A stretch of 64,000 nt of DNA, from NCBI RefSeq assembly GCF_028335745.1, contig NZ_CP116477.1:744001-808000 (forward strand), read 5' to 3'. Source of the DNA: Pectobacterium sp. A5351. Lineage in GTDB: Bacteria > Pseudomonadota > Gammaproteobacteria > Enterobacterales > Enterobacteriaceae. The notes under the pieces are model-generated. The model worked only from the letters and a program-made list of their open reading frames with translations, did no database searches and was not told the origin of the DNA. Below are positions 8,992 through 16,446 of the stretch, in pieces. A program made the translations under genes and the position numbers. How positions within the stretch are numbered: position 1 is the first letter of the stretch; the number at the start of each line of letters is the position of its first letter.

Positions 8992-9494
8992 AAAACGTAA
9001 CCCAACAGCAAACAGCGGCGCGTCAGCGCCGCCAACCAACCACTAGCAATAACGGTAATACCATCACTAAAGAGCAATGGGCGCAGATAGCCGAAGAATT
9101 GAAGGGCTATTTTTGCCGTGTTCAGCTCCAGTATCAAAACACAGTAATTACTATCGCTCGTCAGCGTGATGGCGAAAGTAAGACCGTTTTATCTGTCTAT
9201 TTCGATGGGAGAATTTACAGTGGGTGGGGAATGGAGACCAGCGAGATTTACAACCCTATCACCCGTTTGTTTTGGTGCGAGAAGAAAAAGCGCCTTTACT
9301 CAGCGCAGCGAGCAGCGAAAATCGAAAAGGAATTCGGAAAGCGCAGAGCTAAAGAGTTTTTCCCTAAGCTATATGATTCAATTAGCTTTTGGTTACCGTA
9401 CTTTGCTACCTCCACCAGTTTGATCCGCCAGTTCAAAAAAGCCGATGGGCTTGTCTGGCTACGTAAATCGGAGGCAGGCAGTGACCAATCTTAA
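8988..9494 (+). CDS. Hypothetical basic early phage protein
   Basis: 168 residues, basic, family not recognised. The N-terminus (TQQQTAARQRRQPTT) resembles that of the gene at 9481 (NQKQQAAARKRRQRAR), so the two may share a duplicated leader segment. The body has a beta-like part (FCRVQLQYQNTVITIARQ) and ends with an aromatic helix. Overlaps neighbours on both sides. Confidence 0.65.
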   Translation: MKNVTQQQTAARQRRQPTTSNNGNTITKEQWAQIAEELKGYFCRVQLQYQNTVITIARQRDGESKTVLSVYFDGRIYSGWGMETSEIYNPITRLFWCEKKKRLYSAQRAAKIEKEFGKRRAKEFFPKLYDSISFWLPYFATSTSLIRQFKKADGLVWLRKSEAGSDQS

Positions 9495-9879
9495 CCAGAA
9501 ACAGCAGGCAGCGGCGCGTAAGCGTCGCCAGCGTGCCAGGCAGGCTAACGAGTTCGGGAAAAATCGGCTTGAGCTTGTGTTATCCGATAGCGAATTGCAG
9601 ATACTGGAAGAGAACTGCCAGCGCCGCAATCCTGGGCGGGAACCGTACAGCAAGGCTGATTATGTTTCTCTGCTGATACTGTGTGATAACGAACGTCTGG
9701 CACGACAAGAAGCAGCGCTGGGAACCTGTGAACGTTGCAATGAAACATTGCCAGCGGGCTGCGGCGGTTTGTTTCGCGGTGAGTCTGTGTGTTGGTTTAT
9801 GCGAGATTCCCGCCAGTTAAATTTAACTGATGTGACCGGTCACGCTCAATTAGATGAGGGTTCAGCTAATGAGGGGTAG
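9481..9879 (+). CDS. Hypothetical early protein with Cys-rich finger
   Basis: 132 residues from GTG 9481, placed by the SD GGAGGC just upstream. A basic N-terminus (QKQQAAARKRRQRARQ) precedes a helical part (LVLSDSELQILEENCQRR) and a probable zinc finger, CERCNETLPAGCGG with a later Cys. DNA or RNA binding is plausible but unproven. Confidence 0.65.
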   Translation: MTNLNQKQQAAARKRRQRARQANEFGKNRLELVLSDSELQILEENCQRRNPGREPYSKADYVSLLILCDNERLARQEAALGTCERCNETLPAGCGGLFRGESVCWFMRDSRQLNLTDVTGHAQLDEGSANEG

Positions 9880-10078
9880 GACGAAGCGGCAGCAAATTGC
9901 ATATCACCGACGTCGCCTTTTGGGAATGACTCGTAATCTTAACCGCATGGCTGCGGAATGGGAAGATGTCGATTATTGGTTGGAAGGTCGATTTGATGAT
10001 GTTGTGCAGCAAATTGAAATGCTCAGGGGGCAATTGGCTGATGTGGGTAACGCAATAAAGAGAGGTGATGAGTCATGA
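9869..10078 (+). CDS. Small hypothetical early protein
   Basis: 69 residues from ATG 9869 (an ATG at 9854 is also in frame; GAGGG at 9856-9860 favours 9869). Helical and basic at the start (RGRTKRQQIAYHRRRLLGM), amphipathic at the end. Overlaps gemA by 4 bp (ATGA). Confidence 0.65.
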   Translation: MRGRTKRQQIAYHRRRLLGMTRNLNRMAAEWEDVDYWLEGRFDDVVQQIEMLRGQLADVGNAIKRGDES

Positions 10079-10488
10079 ACACTCAGCAGCGCCGCATGAT
10101 TGGCGCGATAAAAGCCGGTCAATCCGCGCTCGGCTGGGACGATGTGACATACCGCAGCGTACTGGCTCGGCTAACAGGAAAGTCCTCATCGACCCTTTGC
10201 ACCATCACAGAACTGGAGAAAGTAAAGGAGTACATGCATCAGCAAGGCTGGCCGCGCAAAGCGAAAAACCACGGCCGCAAACCCAGCGTACCTGCCAGCA
10301 AGAAAACGGTACTGAGCAAGGTTGAAGCGCTGTTAGCGGATGCTTCACGCCCGTGGCAGTATGCGGAGACTATGGCGCAGAACATGTTTGGTGTACGATA
10401 TGTTGACTGGCTGGATATACAGCAATTAACCAAACTCATGCAAGCGTTGATCATCGACGCTAAACGTCGCAAAAAAGCCGAGGAATAA
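10075..10488 (+). CDS. gemA: GemA/gp16-like regulatory protein (DUF1018)
   Basis: 137 residues with family features MIGAIKAGQSALGWDDVTYRSVLARLTGKSS and WQYAETMAQNMFGVRYVDWL, matching Mu gp16 (GemA, DUF1018). In Mu, GemA affects host DNA supercoiling and gene expression at the early-middle transition. It sits directly before the Mor-type activator, as in Mu. Confidence 0.9.
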   Translation: MNTQQRRMIGAIKAGQSALGWDDVTYRSVLARLTGKSSSTLCTITELEKVKEYMHQQGWPRKAKNHGRKPSVPASKKTVLSKVEALLADASRPWQYAETMAQNMFGVRYVDWLDIQQLTKLMQALIIDAKRRKKAEE

Positions 10489-10489
10489 T

Positions 10490-10924
10490 ATGGAACTGGA
10501 GCGTGTCGCAGGGCTGCTGCCCGAAGTCGTTTTGCAAATCGCTGAACTTATCGGTTTTCCTGCGACCGCTCGCCTGCTGGATAAATTCGGCGGTACGACG
10601 TTCCCGATTGGTAAGGGGCTGAGAGCGCTGGGGGCGCATCGCGCCGAGCTACTGCGCGAAACGGTCGGTGTTGATAATGCCGCGCTGCTGGTTAAGAAGT
10701 TCGGTGGCGAAGTTCTGTATCTTCCGCGCTGCGACCGCGCATTACGTGAGTTGCGTAACCAGCGCTTTCTCTCAGAATTCGCAGCGCTGCGCTCTTCCGG
10801 TACATCGGGTAACATGGCAATGATGCAGCTTTGCCCTGTATACGGGTTCTCTGACCGGTTCGCGTGGGAGCTGGTTCGCGAGAGCAAAAACGCAGTAACG
10901 CATTCACAGCAAAGTCTTTTCTAA
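10490..10924 (+). CDS. Mor/C-family late transcription activator
   Basis: 144 residues of the Mor transcription activator family. The C-terminal half (RNQRFLSEFAALRSSGTSG, YGFSDRFAWELVRESK) is the HTH region. The N-terminal half appears to carry two copies of the dimerisation motif: IAELIGFPATARLLDKFGG and LRETVGVDNAALLVKKFGG. In Mu, Mor activates the middle promoter that makes C, and C activates the late promoters. Only one such protein is seen here, so it may do both jobs and is the natural candidate to bind the triplicated late-promoter sequence. Confidence 0.88.
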   Translation: MELERVAGLLPEVVLQIAELIGFPATARLLDKFGGTTFPIGKGLRALGAHRAELLRETVGVDNAALLVKKFGGEVLYLPRCDRALRELRNQRFLSEFAALRSSGTSGNMAMMQLCPVYGFSDRFAWELVRESKNAVTHSQQSLF

Positions 10925-10934
10925 GGAAGGTAGA

Positions 10935-11381
10935 ATGAAACTTAAGACCCTAAGTGCAATCATTTTTTGTGGGATTGCTTTTAGTTCTTCTGCTTTGGCT
11001 AACTACAAGCCGGAAGGTAATGAAAGCGCCGCAATCGCAGAAGCTGTTAAAGATGGTTATCAGGTGCAGCGGAATCTTGCTTTTAACTACAGTACGGGGA
11101 GAGGTAATCAAGGCGGTGCTGATTACATACCTAAAGATAGCGTTAAGGCTTGCGCTTGGCGGAAAATCTTACTTGTTTCAAACCCAGAGAAGATAGATAA
11201 CTCTGACCCAATGAATGAGCGCCATGATTGCGGTAAGCTTAGCTTTAAGCAGGATGAGGATGTGTGGCGTGTAGTACACAAGTATTTACCGTTGATTAAC
11301 AATGCAAAATCAAAAGGTGAGTACATGGTTGTAAAAGAGAATGACGAGCCGGTCGAATTACAAATCATTGATGTTCAATAA
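10935..11381 (+). CDS. Exported accessory protein (probable moron)
   Basis: 148 residues with a clear signal peptide (MKLKTLSAIIFCGIAFSSSA, cleavage after ALA at about 22). The mature part has AFNYSTGRG, KACAWRKILLVS and ERHDCGKL; the two Cys could form a disulfide. This resembles a Sel1-repeat-like exported family, at low certainty. Strong SD AAGGAAGG. Placed between the activator and the lysis promoter, it is outside the conserved Mu gene order and AT-rich relative to neighbours, so it may have been acquired and may alter the host envelope. Confidence 0.75.
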   Translation: MKLKTLSAIIFCGIAFSSSALANYKPEGNESAAIAEAVKDGYQVQRNLAFNYSTGRGNQGGADYIPKDSVKACAWRKILLVSNPEKIDNSDPMNERHDCGKLSFKQDEDVWRVVHKYLPLINNAKSKGEYMVVKENDEPVELQIIDVQ

Positions 11382-11406
11382 ACCCACTGAACCCCTTCCT
11401 CTTATT
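11382..11406 (+). promoter_or_regulatory. Late promoter element, copy 1 (Plys-like)
   Basis: First of three exact copies of a 25-bp sequence starting ACCCACTGAACC and ending CCTCTTATT. It ends 51 bp before the first lysis gene. TCTTATT could be the -10. A hairpin, ACCACCTC / GAGGTGGT (11432-11454), follows just before the start codon and encloses the SD GAGGTGG. Position corresponds to Mu Plys. Confidence 0.8.
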
Positions 11407-11457
11407 AGCCTCCCCGCATAATTGAATACTGACCACCTCACATAACGAGGTGGTTTC

Positions 11458-11811
11458 ATGAACATTTTCAACAACAAAAACTTTCGTATCGTACGCGTTA
11501 AACGCTTGCTGGGCTGGCAGTTGACCGCCGTTCTGTTACTGGTGCTCATCGGCCTGGTATCACCGCAGCAACTTCCCGTTGTCATCTATAAAATCTCACT
11601 CATCACGTTAGCTGCCGTACTCGGTTACTGGCTTGATCGTTCGTTGTTCCCCAAAGCGGGACTGGCGCAATATCTTGAACACAAGCCTGACCTGATGAAA
11701 ACCGGTATCTATCCCGTTAAATCAGGTTGTGAGCGGGTCTTTGCCGCCGCACTGATACGCCGCGCAATTATCGTGGCTGCTGTCTGCCTGGCCGTGGCGA
11801 TGGGGCTGTAA
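11458..11811 (+). CDS. Putative holin, lysis cassette
   Basis: 117 residues with hydrophobic segments at about 20-37 (LTAVLLLVLIGLVSP), 42-58 (VVIYKISLITLAAVLGYW) and 95-115. This resembles the putative-holin membrane proteins at the start of lysis cassettes in Mu-like phages. It is the first gene after the Plys-like element. Holin function is inferred from topology and position. Confidence 0.8.
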   Translation: MNIFNNKNFRIVRVKRLLGWQLTAVLLLVLIGLVSPQQLPVVIYKISLITLAAVLGYWLDRSLFPKAGLAQYLEHKPDLMKTGIYPVKSGCERVFAAALIRRAIIVAAVCLAVAMGL

Positions 11812-11813
11812 CT

Positions 11814-12542
11814 ATGGACTGGCCGCAAATTACCTGGATTGTGATTGCCTCGCTGGGACTGGGCGTTGAGCTATCGAAGCATGGACAGTCGCGTACAGGC
11901 ACGCGTAATGCCTGGGTGCAGTTGTTCGCCACGTTGTTCGCTGCATGGCTGCTTTGGTCTGGCGGTTTTTTCGGCCACGCTTACGCCGCACAGCCTCCCG
12001 CTGCCGCTCAACAGTACCGTAGCGATGTGATCCGCAACGCCAGGCTAGATTGGGGTATCAATGCCCCCATTGCAGACTTTGCCGCGCAGTTGCACCAGGA
12101 AAGCGGCTGGAACCCTCGCGCCGTGTCGCCAGTTGGTGCGCAGGGGCTGGCGCAGTTCATGCCAGCCACCGCCGAGTGGTTTAGCCGCATCATGCCTGAG
12201 TTACAGGCTAATCAACCGTTTAATCCCGCCTGGGCTATTCGTGCGCTGACGGGCTATGACCGCTGGCTATGGGAGCGCGTTAGCGCCCGCAACGACTGTG
12301 AACGCATGGCAATGACCCTGTCGTCATACAACGGCGGATTGGGCTGGGTACAGCGCGATCAGCGTCTGGCAACGCAGCGCGGGTTAGATCACCTGCGCTG
12401 GTTTGAGCACGTCGAAACCGTCAATGCGGGTCGCAGTGCCGCCAACTGGCGCGAGAACCGACACTATCCTACCCGCATTTTGCATCAACTTGCCCCGCAC
12501 TATCTGACATGGGGAGGCCGTAGCTGTGCTGAAACTCGTTAG
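11814..12542 (+). CDS. Membrane-anchored lytic transglycosylase (endolysin)
   Basis: 242 residues. The first 60 form two hydrophobic segments (QITWIVIASLGLGVEL and LFATLFAAWLLWSGGFFG) like a small stand-alone phage membrane protein. Residues about 75-200 are an SLT/lysozyme-like fold with catalytic Glu96 in HQESGWNPRAVSPVGAQG, GLAQFMP and LSSYNGG. It would cleave the glycan backbone of peptidoglycan. The N-terminal segment suggests a fusion of a holin-like or signal-arrest-release anchor with the enzyme. Overlaps Rz by 17 bp. Confidence 0.9.
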   Translation: MDWPQITWIVIASLGLGVELSKHGQSRTGTRNAWVQLFATLFAAWLLWSGGFFGHAYAAQPPAAAQQYRSDVIRNARLDWGINAPIADFAAQLHQESGWNPRAVSPVGAQGLAQFMPATAEWFSRIMPELQANQPFNPAWAIRALTGYDRWLWERVSARNDCERMAMTLSSYNGGLGWVQRDQRLATQRGLDHLRWFEHVETVNAGRSAANWRENRHYPTRILHQLAPHYLTWGGRSCAETR

Positions 12543-13134
12543 AGCCTATTGGCCGCACATCCTGATCCTCGCGGCGGTTGCCGCGTTCGGCTACAACATC
12601 GGCCATATCAAGGGCAAGAACGCCACGCAAACCGAGCTGCAAGAGGCCATCACGTACTTATCAGCAGAGAACAAGCTGAAAACCGGGCAAATCACGGCTT
12701 ACGAAAATGATAAACGCCTCGCTGCCGAACAGCATGTCGCGGCTTTGAAAAAAGCGATAGCCGATGCCGATGCGCAGCGCAAACGGGCTGACCAACTCGC
12801 CGCAGAGCTATTGAAAACCAAAGCCGAGCTTAACCAGGCTAAAACCCAGCTAAAAAGGAAAATTCACGATGTTGTTAAAGCAGATGGCGCTACTTTTACC
12901 GGCATTGGCCCTGACAGCCTGCGGCTCTACCGCGCCAGTCTTGGCTACCCCGCCGATGATTTGCCCCAAACCTCCGGCGGAGCTGCTGTATATCCCGCCG
13001 ATGCCACCGGCACCCGTGGCGGACTTTCCCCGGCTGGACTCCTTGACCACAGCGCCGATTACGGCGAATGGTGCCTGATCCTGCGTGAGAACATGACCAA
13101 GCTGAATCAGTTTTACACGGAGGGTAACCGATGA
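12526..13134 (+). CDS. Rz-like i-spanin
   Basis: Inner-membrane spanin subunit, 202 residues from GTG 12526. One N-terminal transmembrane segment (ILILAAVAAFGYNIG) is followed by a long coiled coil (EQHVAALKKAIADADAQRKR...). It carries a nested Rz1 gene in the +1 frame. Spanins disrupt the outer membrane in the last step of lysis. The C-terminal extension after about residue 115 is what encodes Rz1 in the other frame. Confidence 0.88.
   Translation: MLKLVRAYWPHILILAAVAAFGYNIGHIKGKNATQTELQEAITYLSAENKLKTGQITAYENDKRLAAEQHVAALKKAIADADAQRKRADQLAAELLKTKAELNQAKTQLKRKIHDVVKADGATFTGIGPDSLRLYRASLGYPADDLPQTSGGAAVYPADATGTRGGLSPAGLLDHSADYGEWCLILRENMTKLNQFYTEGNR
12869..13078 (+). CDS. Rz1-like o-spanin lipoprotein nested in Rz
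   Basis: 69 residues wholly inside Rz in another frame. A lipoprotein signal (LLLPALALTAC, lipidation at Cys18) is followed by a proline-rich mature part (PPAELLYIPPMPPAPVADFP), the hallmark of Rz1 proteins. Together with Rz it spans the periplasm. SD AAAAAGGAAA is 7-10 bp upstream of ATG. Confidence 0.9.
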   Translation: MLLKQMALLLPALALTACGSTAPVLATPPMICPKPPAELLYIPPMPPAPVADFPRLDSLTTAPITANGA

Positions 13135-13373
13135 GCATGGAGTGGGTGCTGGGGGTGGCGATGACGCTGATATCAACGCTGGGCAGTCTGTTTATGCGTT
13201 CCCTGCAAAAGGACATTACAGACCTGGAGAGTGCGGTGGAGCGTATCAAAAACGATTACCAGCGTCGTGAGGACGCTCGACGCGATCAGGATTCCGTCAT
13301 GGACGCCCTGCGCGACTTGAAAAAAACGATTGAACGTATCGATAACAAACTGGATAGGAAGGCTGATAAATGA
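13131..13373 (+). CDS. DUF2730-type phage protein
   Basis: 80 residues: an N-terminal hydrophobic helix (WVLGVAMTLISTLGSLFM), then a charged coiled coil (KDITDLESAVERIKNDYQRRED). Matches the DUF2730 small membrane proteins between lysis and terminase genes of Mu-like phages. Overlaps Rz by 4 bp. Role unknown. Confidence 0.78.
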   Translation: MSMEWVLGVAMTLISTLGSLFMRSLQKDITDLESAVERIKNDYQRREDARRDQDSVMDALRDLKKTIERIDNKLDRKADK

Positions 13374-13660
13374 AGGCAAGGCAAAAACGACGCGTTCGTC
13401 GCGTTGCGGCGGTATCCAGTGCGGACTCGGTGGCGCTGGCTGGTATTAAGCAACGGCTGGATGCGTTACAGGCTCCAACAGTGCAACTGGGTGGGCTGGA
13501 TGAGATTTCCGGGCAGTTAAATCGCATTGAGCGGCGTATGGACAGTATCGAAGCCGCAGCCGTTCGCCAGGGTGCCATCGCGGGCGGTGTCGCCGGTGCG
13601 GTCACCGGTGGTCTGGTCACAACGGCAATTATGCTCATCAAAGCACGATTGGGGTACTAA
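13370..13660 (+). CDS. Mu-like gp26-type small protein
   Basis: 96 residues, basic N-terminus (KARQKRRVRRVAAV), coiled-coil centre and a glycine-rich hydrophobic segment near the end (GAIAGGVAGAVTGGLVTTAIML). In the position of Mu gp26; function unknown. Overlapping start and stop with both neighbours. Confidence 0.7.
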   Translation: MKARQKRRVRRVAAVSSADSVALAGIKQRLDALQAPTVQLGGLDEISGQLNRIERRMDSIEAAAVRQGAIAGGVAGAVTGGLVTTAIMLIKARLGY

Positions 13661-14160
13661 TGGCGCATCCGCAGGAGGTACGCGACAAGCTGCGCCGCGC
13701 CTACATTTTCGGGCAGATGTCGCTTGAGATTGCGTCTGCGCAATCTGGTGTTGCGTTTGCGACCGCACGGCGCTGGAAGAAAGACGCGCAGGACGCGGGC
13801 GACGACTGGGACAAGCTACGCGCCGCGCATGTGATTGCGGGTGGCGGTCTTGAAGATATCGGACGCGCTGTGCTCACAGGTTTGGTGACACAGTACCAAA
13901 CCACGCTTGAAATGTTGAACGGCGCAGCGGACATCCCGCCGCGTGAGCGTGTCGAGCTGCTTGCAAGCCTGGCGGATGCGTTTAACAAGGCGACATCTGC
14001 CAGCAAGAAAATCCTGCCGGAAACCAGTGAGCTATCGGTGGCGTTGGAGGTGATCCAACTGCTTTCGACCTTCATCCGGGAGCGGCACTCAAAACACCTG
14101 GACGCGTTCGTCAGCATTCTTGATGGATTTGGCGAAGAAATAGGGAAACGTTATGGCTAA
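13660..14160 (+). CDS. DUF1804 protein, probable terminase small subunit (gp27)
   Basis: 166 residues with an N-terminal HTH (LRRAYIFGQMSLEIASAQSGVAFATARRWK) and a helical body, matching DUF1804 (Mu gp27-like). Directly upstream of the large terminase region. Would recognise phage ends and hand DNA to the large subunit for headful packaging. Confidence 0.85.
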   Translation: MAHPQEVRDKLRRAYIFGQMSLEIASAQSGVAFATARRWKKDAQDAGDDWDKLRAAHVIAGGGLEDIGRAVLTGLVTQYQTTLEMLNGAADIPPRERVELLASLADAFNKATSASKKILPETSELSVALEVIQLLSTFIRERHSKHLDAFVSILDGFGEEIGKRYG

Positions 14161-14335
14161 TAACGATTATCAGGCGCTGTTATCCAGCGCCCATAAACAG
14201 GCATTCAATGCAGCTTGCCTGATAAATGTTCAAACGCTGAATCAATGTCGAGCACTGATTCGTCAGTCACTGGATACGGGAGTTTCATTGCATACGGCGA
14301 AACAGCGCATTAACGCGGCATTAAGCGGGGCTTAA
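14153..14335 (+). CDS. Small hypothetical phage protein
   Basis: 60 residues, start overlapping the DUF1804 stop by 8 bp. Helical (YQALLSSAHKQAFNAACLINVQTLNQCRALIRQSLD). Not recognised. Confidence 0.6.
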   Translation: MANNDYQALLSSAHKQAFNAACLINVQTLNQCRALIRQSLDTGVSLHTAKQRINAALSGA

Positions 14336-14533
14336 ATGATGGAAAAATACGAACCAGTGAAAATCCGTGAGCAATTAAGAACACGCATTATGGATGTAAT
14401 TTGTGCGGAGTTTTCAGAAGACGAAATGCACCACCCTGATTTTCACGACGCGTTACTGAGTGCCGTAAATAGCCTTTGCGGCCCGGATGAAGCCGCAAAG
14501 GCCATTCGACGAACGCAGATTAATCTTCAATGA
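14336..14533 (+). CDS. Small hypothetical phage protein
   Basis: 65 acidic residues immediately after the previous stop; two tandem ATG codons, either may be used. No recognised family. Its 3' end overlaps a minus-strand ORF by 14 bp. Confidence 0.55.
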   Translation: MMEKYEPVKIREQLRTRIMDVICAEFSEDEMHHPDFHDALLSAVNSLCGPDEAAKAIRRTQINLQ

Positions 14534-14714
14534 CGCTATCAACAACGATGTTATAGACCGCGTTATAAATGGACTGAAGGTCGTCTGAGCGCAGGTCGGG
14601 AAGGATATGTCGAGGCGCGATCCGACTATTACTCAGGATGCTAGTCGTCAATTCTTTCGCGATTTCGGCTATTTGGATCTTCTGGTCAATAGTGAGTGTT
14701 GTTTTAACTGACAT
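14520..14714 (-). CDS. Small hypothetical protein, opposite strand
   Basis: 64 residues from ATG 14714, with AAAGGG upstream; a longer form starts at 14732. TLTIDQKIQIAEIAKELTTSIL is a plausible amphipathic helix. One of only a few minus-strand genes in the phage and possibly expressed in the lysogen. Coding status uncertain. Confidence 0.45.
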   Translation of the reverse strand: MSVKTTLTIDQKIQIAEIAKELTTSILSNSRIAPRHILPDLRSDDLQSIYNAVYNIVVDSVIED

Positions 14715-14790
14715 ATAAGCCCTTTTTGGCATGGTGAAAATTCGCGTTTAAACCGTATCAGAGGGGATTCATTTTTTACAGGGGTTCAGG

Positions 14791-16443
14791 GTGGCTAAAA
14801 AGCTCACAGCCAAAGACTTTGCCAAAGAGCTGGAAGAACTGGCGGCAACGCTGCGACGGACGATTGAGGCCGAATGCGTCGGCTTTGATCCGTCTGCGGC
14901 AGCAATCGCCGAGCGTCGCGCTCGCGTATTCGACCCCGTGAGTGGCTACGACTATTTTGTTGAGCACTATTTCCCGCACTATGTGCGGCACGCTGACAAA
15001 AGTGAGCTGCATAAATACTTGTTTACGCGCCTGCCTGAGATTGTCGCCAGCCCAAAAAGCGAGAATGACGCGATAGCCGCGCCACGCGGCGAAGCTAAAT
15101 CCACGCTCGTTACCCAGTTGTTTTCACTCTGGAACATTGTGTGCGGCTTCAAGCACTACCTGGTTATCGTGATGGACTCCATCGACCAGGCATACCCAAT
15201 GCTGGAAGCCATCAAAGCCGAACTGGCGTTTAATCCCCGGCTGGAGATGGACTTTCCCGACGTCGCAGGTGGTGGCCGTGTCTGGCAGGCTGGCACGATT
15301 GTCACGCGCAACGACATCAAAGTGCAGGTCGCGGGCAGCGGTAAAAAGCTGCGTGGCCTGCGTCATGGCCCGTACCGCCCTGACTTGGTCGTGCTGGACG
15401 ATATCGAGAACGACGAGCAGGTGCGCAGCCCGGAGCAACGCGACAAGCTGGATAACTGGCTGAAAAAGACCATTCTTCCGCTTGGTGGCGCGGGTGCGAA
15501 GTTCGACGTTATCTATATCGGCACCATCCTGCATTACGATTCCGTATTGTCCCGCACCCTGAAAAACCCGCTGTGGAGGGCGGCACGCTTTAAAGCCATT
15601 ATCCAATGGCCGGTCAATATGTCGCTGTGGGAGGAATGGGAGGAAATCCTCCGCAACAACGACAATAACGGCGAATGGATGGCGAACGCGTTCTACCAGA
15701 ACCATAAACTCGAAATGGACGAGGGCGCGATTGTCTCATGGTCAGCTCGTCCGATTCTGGCGTTGATGTTGATCCGCGCCCGTGACGGCCACAGTACCTT
15801 TGATTCTGAGTACCAGAATGACCCTGTGAGCGGTGAAGATGCGCCATTCGCTCACTGCATCATGTTCTGGGTAAACCGTCTGAATGAGTGGATCTTCTTC
15901 GGTGCCTGCGACCCCTCCCTCGGTAAAGCCGGTGCCAGTCGAGACCCCTCTGCATTGCTTGTTGGTGGGTTTAACCGTCATACCGGCATTCTTGATGTGG
16001 TCGAAGCGGCTATCCGTAAGCGCCTGCCCGATAAAATCATTTCTGATGTGATTGAGTTACAGCGCATTTACGGCTGCCTGGTCTGGGCGATTGAGTCCGT
16101 CCAGTTCCAGGAATTCTTACGCACTGAACTTGTAAAACGCAGTGCGGCAGCGGGTATCCCTGTGCCTGCACGCGCGGTCACTCCGCACAGTGACAAGCTG
16201 CTGCGCATTGAGTCACTGCAGCCACACATGGCAAACGGCCTGATACGGTTGCATCCCAGCCAGACAACGCTTATTGACCAGTTGCGACACTTCCCGATGG
16301 CCGACCATGACGACGGCCCGGATACCTTACACATGCTGTGGGCGCTGGCTGTGTCTGGATTTGGCTCGTTTTCTTTTACTCCCGCTCCCCGTCGTAATTC
16401 TGATGACCGGGGCAGTAGATTTGGCTCTTCAGGAGGCTGGTAG
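14791..16443 (+). CDS. Terminase large subunit (gp28-like)
   Basis: ATPase-nuclease motor that packages DNA into the prohead, 550 residues from GTG 14791 (SD AGGGGTT). ATPase: Walker A-like APRGEAKST (97-105) and Walker B DLVVLDDIE (198-206). C-terminal RNase H-like nuclease begins at GACDPSLGKAGASRDPSAL. Mu-family phages cut host DNA about 50 bp beyond the left end and fill heads. Confidence 0.95.
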   Translation: MAKKLTAKDFAKELEELAATLRRTIEAECVGFDPSAAAIAERRARVFDPVSGYDYFVEHYFPHYVRHADKSELHKYLFTRLPEIVASPKSENDAIAAPRGEAKSTLVTQLFSLWNIVCGFKHYLVIVMDSIDQAYPMLEAIKAELAFNPRLEMDFPDVAGGGRVWQAGTIVTRNDIKVQVAGSGKKLRGLRHGPYRPDLVVLDDIENDEQVRSPEQRDKLDNWLKKTILPLGGAGAKFDVIYIGTILHYDSVLSRTLKNPLWRAARFKAIIQWPVNMSLWEEWEEILRNNDNNGEWMANAFYQNHKLEMDEGAIVSWSARPILALMLIRARDGHSTFDSEYQNDPVSGEDAPFAHCIMFWVNRLNEWIFFGACDPSLGKAGASRDPSALLVGGFNRHTGILDVVEAAIRKRLPDKIISDVIELQRIYGCLVWAIESVQFQEFLRTELVKRSAAAGIPVPARAVTPHSDKLLRIESLQPHMANGLIRLHPSQTTLIDQLRHFPMADHDDGPDTLHMLWALAVSGFGSFSFTPAPRRNSDDRGSRFGSSGGW

Positions 16444-16446
16444 TTT

